Part shown: one piece after another, positions 8,371 to 18,129 of the stretch
Numbering within the stretch: the stretch's first letter is position 1
How the letters are laid out: every line of letters begins with the position of its first letter
Origin: Bacteroides fragilis
GTDB taxonomy: Bacteria > Bacteroidota > Bacteroidia > Bacteroidales > Bacteroidaceae
Direction: 5' to 3'
Assembly: GCF_019583405.1 (NCBI RefSeq)
Contig: NZ_SZUU01000007.1
Coordinates: forward strand, 124,001 to 188,000
Length of the DNA stretch: 64,000 nt
Made by a program: the position numbers and the translations under genes
The notes under the pieces: model-generated
What the model saw: the letters and a program-made list of their open reading frames with translations, nothing else
Database searches by the model: none
Told to the model about the DNA's origin: nothing

Positions 8371-9669
8371 TCACTCTTCCAACCACTTCTTTATCAACCC
8401 GATGGCTTCTTCTTTCTCTTTTTGAGGCAAAGTGTGAATACGAGCCATATGGCTACCCTTCGGCTGTACAAACACATGAATATTCTTTTTTCCCTTCAGC
8501 CAGGTGACTCCGGCTGCTGTCCACGGATCATACTGCCCATAAATAAAAATCATTTTCGGATCATTCTCTTTCAGAAAACGGGTTATCTTGTAACTCAGAG
8601 TCTCGTCAAATTCCATATCTGCAAGCTCTTCGGGGATCATCAAACGGCGAAGATAGTCTTTACTTGTTCCAATTGAAAGATACTCCCGGAACGGACGAAT
8701 ATCATATCCATAATATCCCAATTCACGTGCCGCCTGGACAAAGAACGAAGTATTAGATCCCTCTTTCACAAAATAGGACGGTGTACTGATAGCAACCAAA
8801 TGATCGAACAGCTCTTTGTCTGAAGCAGAAACTGACGGAATCCGGCTGACCGGAGTACCCCACTGCCAAAGTGAAAAAGAATACTCAAGCACCGTATAAT
8901 CATAAATGTCCTCTACAGGCGCACGGAACTGCAACTTCCTCACCGAGCAGTATTTTTTAAAGTGAGGCAGTAAAGCAGCTTTACGCTTCAATACCTCCAT
9001 CTGGAAATCTTCCACCTTTTGACGATCATCGGGCATAGCTACTGTTCGCAGAAAAGGCTCATGGCGCCCATCTTCGACCGAACGGCAAAGTGGAGCCACA
9101 TAAGGAACCGTAATATCTATATCATCCGGAAAGTAAGTACGATAAAGCATCGCTGTCTGTCCTCCTTTACTGATTCCGGTAGCAATCCATTTTCCCGGAT
9201 AAATGGAACGAAAAGCCTCACGAATAGCATGCAGATCCCTGGCAGAATTCCAGGCTGTCAGATACTTCCAGTCTTTCGGTTTAGGGGTCGATTCAAGGAA
9301 ATAGCGATGTTCTACTGCAATGATATTGGTATTGAACAGCTTAGACAGTTCCTCGTAATATCCGGGATTCAGGGAACGAGCAGCTCCGTAGCCTTCAGTT
9401 ACCATCAGTGTCGGCCGGTCATATCCCACATGCGCAACGATAACCCGCTGGCTGAAAGATCCTTTTTCGGGATGACTATGATCTAATGGCTGTTTGAAAC
9501 GTAACAAATACTTTTCCGCAAAGAGAGAGGTCTCTAACGATTGGGTACGGATGATAAGGGTAATTGTATTCAACTTCGTCAGCAAATCCGACTTTGCTGA
9601 TAAAGGAAGAGTCATGGACAGCAAAAGAATGAAAAGGGAAAGTGTCTGCCAGATGCGTAGGTTCTTCAT
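8371..9669 (-). CDS. Secreted serine peptidase of the S28/S37 (prolyl tripeptidyl-type) group
   Basis: An exported alpha/beta-hydrolase peptidase of the S37-like group seen in Bacteroidota, presumably releasing peptides outside the cytoplasm. The nucleophile lies in GISKGGQTAM (G-x-S-x-G-G); the acid is likely in YGQYDPWT and the histidine in KGSHMARIH. I chose the ATG at 9667-9669 because it starts a clean signal peptide (MKNLRIWQTLSLFILLLSMT, cleavage near PLSA-KSD) and a promoter lies just upstream. A longer frame to 9837 would run through that promoter and lacks signal-peptide character. Mature length of about 410 aa is usual. Confidence 0.82.
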   Translation of the reverse strand: MKNLRIWQTLSLFILLLSMTLPLSAKSDLLTKLNTITLIIRTQSLETSLFAEKYLLRFKQPLDHSHPEKGSFSQRVIVAHVGYDRPTLMVTEGYGAARSLNPGYYEELSKLFNTNIIAVEHRYFLESTPKPKDWKYLTAWNSARDLHAIREAFRSIYPGKWIATGISKGGQTAMLYRTYFPDDIDITVPYVAPLCRSVEDGRHEPFLRTVAMPDDRQKVEDFQMEVLKRKAALLPHFKKYCSVRKLQFRAPVEDIYDYTVLEYSFSLWQWGTPVSRIPSVSASDKELFDHLVAISTPSYFVKEGSNTSFFVQAARELGYYGYDIRPFREYLSIGTSKDYLRRLMIPEELADMEFDETLSYKITRFLKENDPKMIFIYGQYDPWTAAGVTWLKGKKNIHVFVQPKGSHMARIHTLPQKEKEEAIGLIKKWLEE

Positions 9670-9693
9670 ATTTATTTTGGTTTTAATTTTGTA

Positions 9694-9723
9694 CAAAGAT
9701 AGATCTTTCACCAAAGCCTCCAA
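9694..9723 (-). promoter_or_regulatory. Bacteroides promoter for the S37-type peptidase
   Basis: On the minus strand TTG (9723-9721), a 19-nt spacer and TATCTTTG (9701-9694) fit the -33/-7 pattern. The expected start is near 9687, about 18 nt before the ATG at 9669. This element decides the choice of start codon for the peptidase. Confidence 0.65.
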
Positions 9724-9846
9724 GTAATCATACTGCATTTTAACATTATTCTTTGCGAACCTTTTAACAAGAGTCTTGTTATTTTCTGCAAACGCCTTAA
9801 GGTACCAGGGCAAGATTTTTTTAATTAACCTAAACATTATAAAGAT

Positions 9847-10479
9847 ATGAAGAGATTAATTCCCATCTTATTGGCGGTCTTTGCATTCGCAGCCTGCGAA
9901 AAAGACCCTGACATGGACAAATTGGACAATGACTATTTGGTTTACACCAACTACGACAAGAAAGCTGACTTCAAACAATTCAGCACGTATTACATCCCTG
10001 ACAGCGTTCTCGTCATCGGAGATAAAAAAGATCCGGAATACTGGAAAGGTGAAGCAGCAGAAGCTATCATCAATGCGTACAAAGAAAACCTGAATAGCAA
10101 AGGTTTTACATATACAGACAATAAAGATGCTGCCGACCTGGGTATACAGGTAAGTTACGTTCAAAGTACTTATTACTTCACCGATTACGGACAACCTGAG
10201 TGGTGGTGGAACTATCCCGGATACTGGGATGCACCTTACTGGGGTAATTGGGGCGGCTGGTATTATCCGTATGTTGTAAACTATAGCATTACAACCAACT
10301 CATTCCTTACTGAGATTATGAACCTGAAAGCTCCTGAGGGTGAAAAACAAAAACTCCCCGTTTTGTGGAGCAGCTTCCTGAGCGGACCTGCAAGCTATTC
10401 CGGTAAAGTGAACCAGACTCTGGTGGTTCGCGCAATCAATCAGTCGTTTGCACAGTCACCCTATCTCACTAACAAATAA
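9847..10479 (+). CDS. DUF4136-type lipoprotein
   Basis: A 210-aa lipoprotein with a short signal peptide and lipobox ending FAFAAC (lipidated C17 or nearby). The body resembles DUF4136 proteins: a conserved Y-x-T-Y-Y-I-P segment near residue 48, a helix with EAIINAYKENLNSKGFT and a Gln/Val-rich strand. A Trp/Tyr-rich stretch (about 115-143, with WWW and repeated YW) is conspicuous. The function of the family is unknown; membrane-associated envelope roles are presumed. It is followed 17 nt later by a beta-barrel gene, so both are likely co-transcribed and the lipoprotein may work with it. Confidence 0.75.
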   Translation: MKRLIPILLAVFAFAACEKDPDMDKLDNDYLVYTNYDKKADFKQFSTYYIPDSVLVIGDKKDPEYWKGEAAEAIINAYKENLNSKGFTYTDNKDAADLGIQVSYVQSTYYFTDYGQPEWWWNYPGYWDAPYWGNWGGWYYPYVVNYSITTNSFLTEIMNLKAPEGEKQKLPVLWSSFLSGPASYSGKVNQTLVVRAINQSFAQSPYLTNK

Positions 10480-10496
10480 TTTAATCAAGAACCGTT

Positions 10497-11123
10497 ATGA
10501 AAACAATGAAATATATTTCTCTTAGAGTACTGGCCATAGCGGCCCTTGCTCTGGCCTTTGCCATGCCGGCCAAGGCACAGTTATCAGATAATGGATACGC
10601 TAACGTGGACTGGCAGTTCAACGCACCACTGAAGAATCACTTTGCCGATAAAGCCAGCGGATGGGGTATGAACTTCGAAGGCGGTTACTTTGTAACTCCT
10701 AATCTCGGACTCGGACTCTTTATGAACTACAGCAGTAACCACGAATACTTCCCACGCGCAACTTTCCCTGTTGGCGAAGGAACCGTGAATACTGACCAGC
10801 AACATACCATCTTCCAGTTACCTTTTGGTGCCGCTGCACGTTATCAAATGAATCGTGGCGGAGCATGGCAACCTTATTTCGGTGTCAAGCTGGGTGCCAA
10901 TTATGCGAAAGTACGTTCTAACTACAATATGTTCGAAACCCGCGATAATACTTGGGGATTCTACGTATCACCGGAAATCGGTCTTAACGTATACCCTTGG
11001 GCTTACGGTCCGGGTCTGCATATCGCCGTTTACTACAGCTATGCTACCAACAAGGCCAATGTGCTGACTTACAATGTAGACAAGCTGAACAACTTCGGCT
11101 TCAGGGTAGGTCTTGCCTTCTAA
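10497..11123 (+). CDS. Outer-membrane beta-barrel protein
   Basis: A 208-aa protein with a signal peptide (MKTMKYISLRVLAIAALALA, cleavage after PAKA-Q). The mature part alternates aromatic and polar residues in about eight predicted strands and ends in a phenylalanine (GFRVGLAF), the usual terminal signal for outer-membrane barrel assembly. It resembles the small OmpA/OmpW-like barrels of Bacteroidota. The substrate, if any, cannot be read from sequence. It is the last gene before a clear terminator at 11153. Confidence 0.8.
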   Translation: MKTMKYISLRVLAIAALALAFAMPAKAQLSDNGYANVDWQFNAPLKNHFADKASGWGMNFEGGYFVTPNLGLGLFMNYSSNHEYFPRATFPVGEGTVNTDQQHTIFQLPFGAAARYQMNRGGAWQPYFGVKLGANYAKVRSNYNMFETRDNTWGFYVSPEIGLNVYPWAYGPGLHIAVYYSYATNKANVLTYNVDKLNNFGFRVGLAF

Positions 11124-11152
11124 AAAGAGCAGAGGTACCTGACTATATACAA

Positions 11153-11188
11153 AAGAGGCTGTTATATCACATGACAGCCTCTTCCTTT
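11153..11188 (+). terminator. Terminator after the beta-barrel gene
   Basis: A 10-bp stem AAGAGGCTGT/ACAGCCTCTT (11153-11162 with 11174-11183) is followed by CCTTTTT on the plus strand. The opposite strand has AAAAGG..., so it works best for the rightward operon ending at 11123. Confidence 0.75.
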
Positions 11189-11244
11189 TTAAAAGCAATA
11201 CATAGTATGCTTGCCTTTCATTTGACAACTTTATCAATCACTAT

Positions 11245-12714
11245 TTATCTAAATAAAGGCCAATTGGGATCTTCTATATGGGCTTCTTTCATAATCGCTT
11301 TCCATTCATCCGCTTTCTCGGGGAATTGAATCAGCACATTGTACTTCTCTGACGGATCAGAAGCCAGGTTGTATAATTCGTAATAGGGCTTATTTCCCCG
11401 TATATTCATGTGAACAAGCTTCCAGTCACCTTTGCGGACAGCCTGACGCCCATTCATCTCAAGAAATTCGAAATAAAGATATTCATGTTCTTTCTGTCCT
11501 TTACGGTTTTGTAACAGAGGAAGTATACTGACACCATCCATATTCCGGGTATCCGCTTTCGGATTCAGCACTTCCCTGAAAGTGGGCATTAAGTCCCAGA
11601 ATGAACACATGAAATCGGTTTCCGTACCGGATTGTACGTGTCCGGGCCACGATATGATCATGGGTACACGGATACCACCTTCGTACACGTCACGTTTATA
11701 CCCGCGCCATATGCCATTACTGTTGAAAAAGTCCGGATCGGCACCACCCTCCATATGAGGACCATTATCACTCGAAAAGATGATAATGGTATTATCGTAT
11801 ACTCCCATATCTTTCAACTTCTGCACAATCTGCCCTACATATACATCCAACCGATAGACCATTGCAGCAAATGTAGCGTGCGGATAGAACTGAGTACAAT
11901 ATCCTCCTTTACGGAAAGCAGGACTTCCGGGCTCCACTCCACGATAAGGCTTCTCGGGGTACTTCCCACGAAACTTCTTAATAATACTATCTTCAGGTAC
12001 TATCAGTTCGGCATGCGGAATAATGGTAGGATACCACATAAAGAAAGGTTGATCTTTCTCCTTAGCGGCTTCATCCAGAAAAGCCAATGCTTTAGAGTGA
12101 ATTAGGTCCTGCGAATAAGTACCCTTCCCATATTGCACATTGAGATTATTGTCCGGCAAATCTACCCGTTTATCATTGTCCCACAAATGATCGGGATAAT
12201 AGCTGTGTGCCAGCAACTGGCAATTATATCCGTAAAATTGATCGACTCCCTGTTTGTAAGGGTCTCCCGCGGAACCGATATAGCCAAGTCCCCATTTACC
12301 AAAGGCACCTGTGCGATAACCGGCATTACGGAAATCATTGAAAATTGTCTGTGAGTTTTCCGGCAATGGGAATTGTCCTTCCGGAGCAAGCTCTTTATTT
12401 CCACGGATAGCCGTATGCCCGCTATGGGTTCCGGTTATCAGACACGAACGTGAGGGAGCACTAACCGTTGTCCCCGAATAACATTGGGTAAAACGCATTC
12501 CGTTCTGTGCCAACCGGTCGATATTAGGGGTCTCAAACTTTTCCTGCCCATAACAGCTTAAGTCTCCGTATCCCAAATCGTCGGCCAATATGAAAACGAC
12601 ATTCGGACGGGTTTGTTCTTTTGCTTTCTTCTGCCGGGCCAACGCCTGCTGTGTAGAAGCCATTCCTACAAGCAGTGCACTTCCGAGTAATAATTTCTGA
12701 TTCATAATGTTCAT
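11245..12714 (-). CDS. Secreted sulfatase, Ser-type formylglycine motif (family S1)
   Basis: A 489-aa arylsulfatase-fold enzyme with a signal peptide (MNIMNQKLLLGSALLVGMAS...ALA). The metal-binding NVVFILADDLGYGDL lies near residues 39-53. The active-site motif is SAPSRSCLITG, i.e. S-x-P-S-R. In such enzymes the serine is converted to formylglycine by the radical-SAM enzyme anSME, which must be encoded elsewhere. Later metal-site residues are visible in SSDNGPHMEGG. The gene follows a SusC/SusD pair on the same strand, so it probably removes sulfate from the imported glycan. The exact glycan (mucin, glycosaminoglycan or algal) is not shown. M4 is an equally good start. Confidence 0.9.
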   Translation of the reverse strand: MNIMNQKLLLGSALLVGMASTQQALARQKKAKEQTRPNVVFILADDLGYGDLSCYGQEKFETPNIDRLAQNGMRFTQCYSGTTVSAPSRSCLITGTHSGHTAIRGNKELAPEGQFPLPENSQTIFNDFRNAGYRTGAFGKWGLGYIGSAGDPYKQGVDQFYGYNCQLLAHSYYPDHLWDNDKRVDLPDNNLNVQYGKGTYSQDLIHSKALAFLDEAAKEKDQPFFMWYPTIIPHAELIVPEDSIIKKFRGKYPEKPYRGVEPGSPAFRKGGYCTQFYPHATFAAMVYRLDVYVGQIVQKLKDMGVYDNTIIIFSSDNGPHMEGGADPDFFNSNGIWRGYKRDVYEGGIRVPMIISWPGHVQSGTETDFMCSFWDLMPTFREVLNPKADTRNMDGVSILPLLQNRKGQKEHEYLYFEFLEMNGRQAVRKGDWKLVHMNIRGNKPYYELYNLASDPSEKYNVLIQFPEKADEWKAIMKEAHIEDPNWPLFR

Positions 12715-12740
12715 TTAAAGTTTTCAAAACAAAAAGAAGA

Positions 12741-12857
12741 GAATGTTTCAAAAGCCTCCTTACCACAGATCACTCAGATTATAACAGACTATCCACGCGG
12801 ATAACCTATATTTTAGTATTTCATCCGTGCAATCTGTGGTGCCTTTGACACATTCCC
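12741..12857. repeat. Palindromic CCACAGAT-type intergenic element, copy B
   Basis: The left side has GAATGTTTCAAAAGC then ACCACAGATCACTCAGAT. The right side has GCAATCTGTGGTGCCTTTGACACATTCCC, an imperfect reverse complement of it. It fills most of the gap between susD and the sulfatase gene and could form a long imperfect hairpin in that transcript, perhaps affecting sulfatase expression or mRNA stability. Confidence 0.7.
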
Positions 12858-12900
12858 TTCTTCTTAAAATTTAATTAAAAAAGAACGGATACAAATCCTT

Positions 12901-14871
12901 TTATTCCCATCCCGGGTTTTGTGTCAAGTTAGGATTAAGAGCTATTTCTTCTAACGGAACCTGATAGAGATAATATTTCTCCAGCCAGCCTTTTCCTTCC
13001 TTCAACGGATCGTTGAATAGATAAATATAACCTTCGGTCATCGATCCGTTCGCCCCATCTGAAGTTCCGGTCATTTCGTTGAGTAGTGTCAGTGAGCTGA
13101 GTTCCGTCTTTGCAATCCACATACCTTTCTGCTGCATATTGACGAACCAAGGAGCCATTCGCCAACGACGTACATCATAGAAACCAAATCCTTCGCCCAT
13201 CAATTCAATAATACGTTCACGACGGATTTCCCACAATACCGGATCAACAAGGATGCCGTTATCATTCCCTTTCGGATAATATTTTCCACGGTTCGGGTCA
13301 AAATTACCATCAATCTGTGCTACTACCATATCGGCTACACCGGCACGTTTACGTAACTTATTGATCGTCTCGTCGGCAATGGTTTGTGTAAATTGGTTGG
13401 TTTCGAACATAGCTTCAGCATAGTTCAACAGCACCTCTTCAATTTTAAAGACGGGTTTGTCAGCAGTATTCACCTGAGCATTGTTATAGTTTTCTTCCCA
13501 ATTGTCCCAGTTCTTCCATACATAATATCCCGAACGGCAAGCCACATAAGCATGCGGTCCATATTTCTTTCCTTCAATTGTATACTGTGCTCCCCCTTGC
13601 AGGTTAGGAACACGACGTACCAATGAAGCACTCCAGTTTTGTCCCGGCAAGCGTTTCATACCAATACCCGGATTGCTGCAAGACTCGTTAGCTCCCATGA
13701 TGTCGATATATTCACGATCGGCAGGATTACTTGTATAAGACCATGTAGAATAATCCCCCTTACCATCTTTTACCTTATAAGGCGGCATGATGGTGTGATA
13801 CATGCGCGGGTCACGATTACGGAAAGTAGCATAAATATCCTTATCCCCCTGATATTGATCTGAATGGGAAATAGTCTTACCATCCTTACACAAATACAAA
13901 TCTACCGTTGCCTGATGCATTTCTATATCGTGTGAAGAGGTGTGTTCATAATAGCACGCATGTCCGGGTTTGATGGTTTCCAACCACTGCTGATACAGAA
14001 TGACGCCCTGTACCTTACTCAGGTCCTCTGTTGTCCACATTTCACCATATCCGGCTGCCGGCTGTCCGTCGGTACCATAATATAATGTAGGATAATCCGC
14101 CATCAACAGCTTCGATACACGGATACATTCATCGAAGTATTTGTCATAACTACCCAATTCATGATATTTGCGCCAAGTTGCTTCGCGAAGTGTGAAACGT
14201 GAAAGGGCCGCACGTACGCAATCACGATTGATCGTATTCGAACCGTCCTTTTTCTCGTAAACGGACGCATCACCGATATTTTGTTCGGCCCATTGCAAAC
14301 GCTCCAGGACTTTGTCAGCCACCTCCAGACGAGGCATCCGCGTTCCGTAAGCTTCTTCAGAGGTTTCGTCCAGTGGTTTATCGATCCAAGGCACATCACC
14401 GAAACGGTCTATCAACTCCATATACCAAAATGAGTGGAAGAAATATCCAACAGCTTTCCAGTGATTCTTTTCAGCTTCTGTCATATCAGAATCATCCACA
14501 TGCGAAAGCATCAGGTTGATACGGCGAATGAATGTAGAGAAGTTCCATCCATTACCCGACGTAGCATTGGTCACTGTCTGGAACGCATATTTATTCTGAC
14601 TGCTGGCTCCACGCTGATTCAGGTATCCTGCATACACATCACCCATATAGTGAGAGTTACGCCCGATTGCCGTTGTAGAAGTGGCGATGTTCGTATTAGA
14701 GAACATTTCATAACATGGCCACATAAAGGCCTTAAAATTGTCATACGACTTGAATGCATTTTCTTCCGTCAGGCTGGTTACAGGATATTTCTCAAGGAAG
14801 CTATCGTTGCATCCCGCCAGTATCATCCCTGTGAAGAGGGTTAAAAACAATAATATCTTTTTCATATTCAT
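12901..14871 (-). CDS. SusD-family glycan-binding lipoprotein
   Basis: A 656-aa surface lipoprotein. The signal peptide MNMKKILLFLTLFTGMILAG is followed by lipidated cysteine C21 and NDSFLEKYP, a standard SusD N-terminus. The C-terminus ends with the family-typical LNPNLTQNPGWE. SusD proteins cap SusC transporters on the cell surface and help deliver glycans. It starts 15 nt after the SusC stop and precedes the sulfatase, so all three are one leftward locus. It is longer than the average of 500-600 aa, as seen in RagB-like members. Confidence 0.93.
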   Translation of the reverse strand: MNMKKILLFLTLFTGMILAGCNDSFLEKYPVTSLTEENAFKSYDNFKAFMWPCYEMFSNTNIATSTTAIGRNSHYMGDVYAGYLNQRGASSQNKYAFQTVTNATSGNGWNFSTFIRRINLMLSHVDDSDMTEAEKNHWKAVGYFFHSFWYMELIDRFGDVPWIDKPLDETSEEAYGTRMPRLEVADKVLERLQWAEQNIGDASVYEKKDGSNTINRDCVRAALSRFTLREATWRKYHELGSYDKYFDECIRVSKLLMADYPTLYYGTDGQPAAGYGEMWTTEDLSKVQGVILYQQWLETIKPGHACYYEHTSSHDIEMHQATVDLYLCKDGKTISHSDQYQGDKDIYATFRNRDPRMYHTIMPPYKVKDGKGDYSTWSYTSNPADREYIDIMGANESCSNPGIGMKRLPGQNWSASLVRRVPNLQGGAQYTIEGKKYGPHAYVACRSGYYVWKNWDNWEENYNNAQVNTADKPVFKIEEVLLNYAEAMFETNQFTQTIADETINKLRKRAGVADMVVAQIDGNFDPNRGKYYPKGNDNGILVDPVLWEIRRERIIELMGEGFGFYDVRRWRMAPWFVNMQQKGMWIAKTELSSLTLLNEMTGTSDGANGSMTEGYIYLFNDPLKEGKGWLEKYYLYQVPLEEIALNPNLTQNPGWE

Positions 14872-14886
14872 GTATCAGATTAGAGT

Positions 14887-17800
14887 TTATAATGTGATAT
14901 TTATACCGAACGAAACTGTACGGAATGCCGGATAGTTCCATTCTATTCTCTCCGGGTCGATACCCGAAGGCAAAGAGGTGAAAGTAGCTACGTTTTCAAC
15001 ACTGACAAACGCCTTCATTTGTGAAAGGAAGATCTGAGACAGCCACTTCTTTGGTAAATTGTAAGACAAAGTGATGTTCTTGATACGGAGATAAGAAGCA
15101 TCAGACAAGTATTTGTCACTCTGACGGAGGTTTGAACCGGAGTTACCTCGGTTACCATACAGACGAGGATACTTCGCATTCGGATTGACTGCCGTCCAGT
15201 CACCGTTGTCGGGATCTTTAGGCATCCAGTAGTCACTCAAACCGTCAAACAACGGAATGAAGTTATCACCGTTCATCGGGAAAGTCAATACATTCGAAAT
15301 CCAGTAATCACGCTTTCCTGTTCCCTGAAGGATAACATTGAGGTCGAAACCGGCATAGTTAGCTCCCAGATTGATACCATACTGGTAACGCGGAGTCGTA
15401 TTACCGATCACTTTACGGTCACCCGGATTGTCGAATGTATTGTCACCACTGGTAATTACATTAGTAGAACTTTCATCATCACGGAGATTTTTGAATTTCA
15501 CATCACCCGGACGTACGTTATAACCATTGATCGAGGTTATTCCCTCTTTCAGTTTCCAGGATGATGTATCCTCGAAATCGTCCACAGAATAATAACCATC
15601 GGCTACATAGCCCCATATCTCTCCCATCACCTGTCCGGGATAGAAACTGCTCAGCAACTTGGTGGTTGCATTATCATCGTATTTGGTAATTTTCGATTTA
15701 TAATCCGACAGGTTGAATCCCAAACGATATCCCACCTTACCGATCTGGTCACGCCAGTTCAGGCTCAACTCCCAGCCTCGTGTACGCATATCGGCAGTAT
15801 TCTGATAAGGAGCACTTGCACCTACGACAGCCGGTAGCTGCACACCCGGAGCAAGCATGCCGTTAGTGTTACGCTGATACCATTCAAATACACCATTCAG
15901 GCGATTGTTGAATAAATTAATATCAAGTCCGACATTGACCGTACCTACTTTCTCCCATGTAAAGTTCTGGCTTACCAAAGCCGGCAACGAGCTGATAGAG
16001 GTGACATACGTATTGTCGATAATCCAGGAAGTAGATTTATTGCTGACGCTCATTGTCGGAGTGAAAGTATACGGATTCACATTCTGGTTACCGATCACAC
16101 CATATGATGCGCGAATCTTCAATCCGTCCAACCAGTTACGGGTAGACTCCATAAACTTCTCCTGAGCGATCTGCCAGCCGGCTGATACAGAAGGGAAGAA
16201 ACCGAAACGAGAGCTCTTCGGGAATTTAGAAGAACCGTCATAACGTCCGTTCACTTCCAGCAAATATTTGTCCTGATAGTTATAGTTGACTCTAAAGAAT
16301 CCACCACGTACGGCATATTCACTGTATGAGTCGGTAGCCTTGATGGTACCGGTTCCCGATCCCATGGCCGGTACGTCTATCACCGCCTGGTTGTAAGAAT
16401 AAGCATCCAATGTTTCCTGATAGCTCGACTCCTGGTTGAATCCTGCCATTACTTTGAAATTATGGTCACCGAATTTCTTGCTATATGTAGCGTAAACGTT
16501 GATAGCGTTATAATTCGTATGCTGTTTGTACTTTCTCAGATAATCGTCTACAAATGATTTTGAACTTCCTCCCTGAATGGTAGTATAGTCATACTGTCCT
16601 GTATACCAGTGGTAATCATAGATATTTTTATCAAATGTATATTCAAATACAGCTTCCAGTCCCTTTAGTGGTTTCAATATGGATTTCAGGAAGATACGCG
16701 GATTGTCATTATTATTGTTTACCGGATTCGACAACAAGATCTGGTTGCGTGGAGTAAACAAAGGAAGATCCTCGTTTGCCAACGTATTGACTGATGCCGG
16801 CAGATCTCCTTCCGGATAATATGAAACCAAACGGGTATTATACACACCTCCCATTCCACCGGGTGAAGTCTGTAGACTATGCGCATAGCTCATAGTCACT
16901 TCCTGAGTGAACCAGTTGGTTACATCTGCCGAAATAAAGGTATTGATATTCATACGTTCAAACTTATCACGATCGGATACCAATACACCGTCATTCGAAG
17001 TATATCCACCCGAAATACGATAACGCAGTTTGTCCGTACCTCCGGAAGCAGAAATATTATGAGTCATCTGGAAACTGGTCTCCATAAAGTTCTTATAGAG
17101 ATCTTTTTCATTCAAGTAGTATGGTACACCGGATTCATCCATATAAATACCGTCTCCCACCGTATTGAAAGCAGAAGGGTTCTTCTGGTATTCACTCAGA
17201 TATTCCATCCATTTGCTGACACTTGGCGAACCGAGCGACCAATAGGCATCTGAATATCCACAATCCAGATAAGCTTGCAGATAATCCATCAACGGAGCCT
17301 GTTTAGGCAAATTGACAGCTGTTCCGAAAGCAAAGTTATTGTTGTAATTCAATGAAAACTTAGCAGCACCTTTAGGGCGTTTAGTCGTAACGACAATTAC
17401 ACCACCGGCTGCACGTGCACCATAGATAGCTGCGGAAGCTGCATCCTTCAGTACACTGATTGACTCGATATCTTCGGGGTTTACCATATCGAGGTCACCT
17501 TCCACATTATCAATCAATACGAGTGGCTTAATGGTGTTTCCGTATGAACCGTCCGAGTTCTTGACACCCACCGAATAGGCTCCACGAATCTGGAACGACT
17601 TACTGGTTCCGGGAGCATTCCCCCCATTAGATACAAACAGTCCCGGTACGGCTCCCTGAAGAGCATCAGACGCATTCAAGATAGGGCGGTCACCCAGTAC
17701 CTCATCCATTTTCACAGAAGATACGGCTCCGGTCAGATTTGCTTTCTTCTGCGAACCATAACCTACTACCACGACTTCTTCCAGCGCCTGAGTATCATCC

Positions 17801-18078
17801 ATCATAACCACTTTCAGTGAGGTTTGATTAGTTATCTTAATATTTTGTGTTATGTATCCTATATACGAAATACTGATCACAGCATTAGGATGGACGGAAA
17901 GAGAGAATTTACCATTGATATCGGTAATCGTACCATTGGAAGGGTTTCCTTTTTCTAAAACAGTAGCACCAATAATAGGTTCACCGGCAGCATCGGTCAG
18001 TGTACCGGTAATCTTCCTTGCTTGCTGAACAGCAGCAACAGACTGGTTCTCATAAGTCTCTAAAGACGTAGCGAACAC
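14887..18078 (-). CDS. SusC-family TonB-dependent transporter, signal-peptide start apparently broken
   Basis: The open frame is 1063 codons and starts at a GTG. It carries a carboxypeptidase-regulatory-like domain (about 20-95), the motif EEVVVVGYG before the plug, a plug domain and a 22-strand-type barrel ending in FGINITL. The frame upstream still encodes a good hydrophobic signal core (VLIGLGISAGLLSPNHVFA), preceded by KKKSNPFMLF, but a TAA at 18127-18129 separates the two and no ATG begins the Lys-rich part. Without a signal peptide the transporter could not reach the outer membrane. Possible explanations are a nonsense mutation, a sequencing error or readthrough. The rest of the gene is intact. 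Confidence 0.85.
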   Translation of the reverse strand: MFATSLETYENQSVAAVQQARKITGTLTDAAGEPIIGATVLEKGNPSNGTITDINGKFSLSVHPNAVISISYIGYITQNIKITNQTSLKVVMMDDTQALEEVVVVGYGSQKKANLTGAVSSVKMDEVLGDRPILNASDALQGAVPGLFVSNGGNAPGTSKSFQIRGAYSVGVKNSDGSYGNTIKPLVLIDNVEGDLDMVNPEDIESISVLKDAASAAIYGARAAGGVIVVTTKRPKGAAKFSLNYNNNFAFGTAVNLPKQAPLMDYLQAYLDCGYSDAYWSLGSPSVSKWMEYLSEYQKNPSAFNTVGDGIYMDESGVPYYLNEKDLYKNFMETSFQMTHNISASGGTDKLRYRISGGYTSNDGVLVSDRDKFERMNINTFISADVTNWFTQEVTMSYAHSLQTSPGGMGGVYNTRLVSYYPEGDLPASVNTLANEDLPLFTPRNQILLSNPVNNNNDNPRIFLKSILKPLKGLEAVFEYTFDKNIYDYHWYTGQYDYTTIQGGSSKSFVDDYLRKYKQHTNYNAINVYATYSKKFGDHNFKVMAGFNQESSYQETLDAYSYNQAVIDVPAMGSGTGTIKATDSYSEYAVRGGFFRVNYNYQDKYLLEVNGRYDGSSKFPKSSRFGFFPSVSAGWQIAQEKFMESTRNWLDGLKIRASYGVIGNQNVNPYTFTPTMSVSNKSTSWIIDNTYVTSISSLPALVSQNFTWEKVGTVNVGLDINLFNNRLNGVFEWYQRNTNGMLAPGVQLPAVVGASAPYQNTADMRTRGWELSLNWRDQIGKVGYRLGFNLSDYKSKITKYDDNATTKLLSSFYPGQVMGEIWGYVADGYYSVDDFEDTSSWKLKEGITSINGYNVRPGDVKFKNLRDDESSTNVITSGDNTFDNPGDRKVIGNTTPRYQYGINLGANYAGFDLNVILQGTGKRDYWISNVLTFPMNGDNFIPLFDGLSDYWMPKDPDNGDWTAVNPNAKYPRLYGNRGNSGSNLRQSDKYLSDASYLRIKNITLSYNLPKKWLSQIFLSQMKAFVSVENVATFTSLPSGIDPERIEWNYPAFRTVSFGINITL

Positions 18079-18126
18079 ATGGTTCGGAGAGAGCAGGCCG
18101 GCAGAAATGCCAAGTCCTATCAGAAC

Positions 18127-18129
18127 TTA
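18127..18129 (-). other. In-frame TAA inside the SusC signal-peptide region
   Basis: Reading leftward from 18138 the codons are ATG CTA TTT TAA GTT CTG ATA GGA. The TAA is 16 codons before the GTG start of the open frame and in the same frame. A single change to TTA would restore MLFLVLIGLG. See the SusC entry. Confidence 0.8.

Noticed and set aside
9670..9837. N-terminal extension of the S37-type peptidase to 9837
   Set aside because: The extension crosses a good promoter and puts the signal peptide 56 residues inside the protein; the ATG at 9669 is better.
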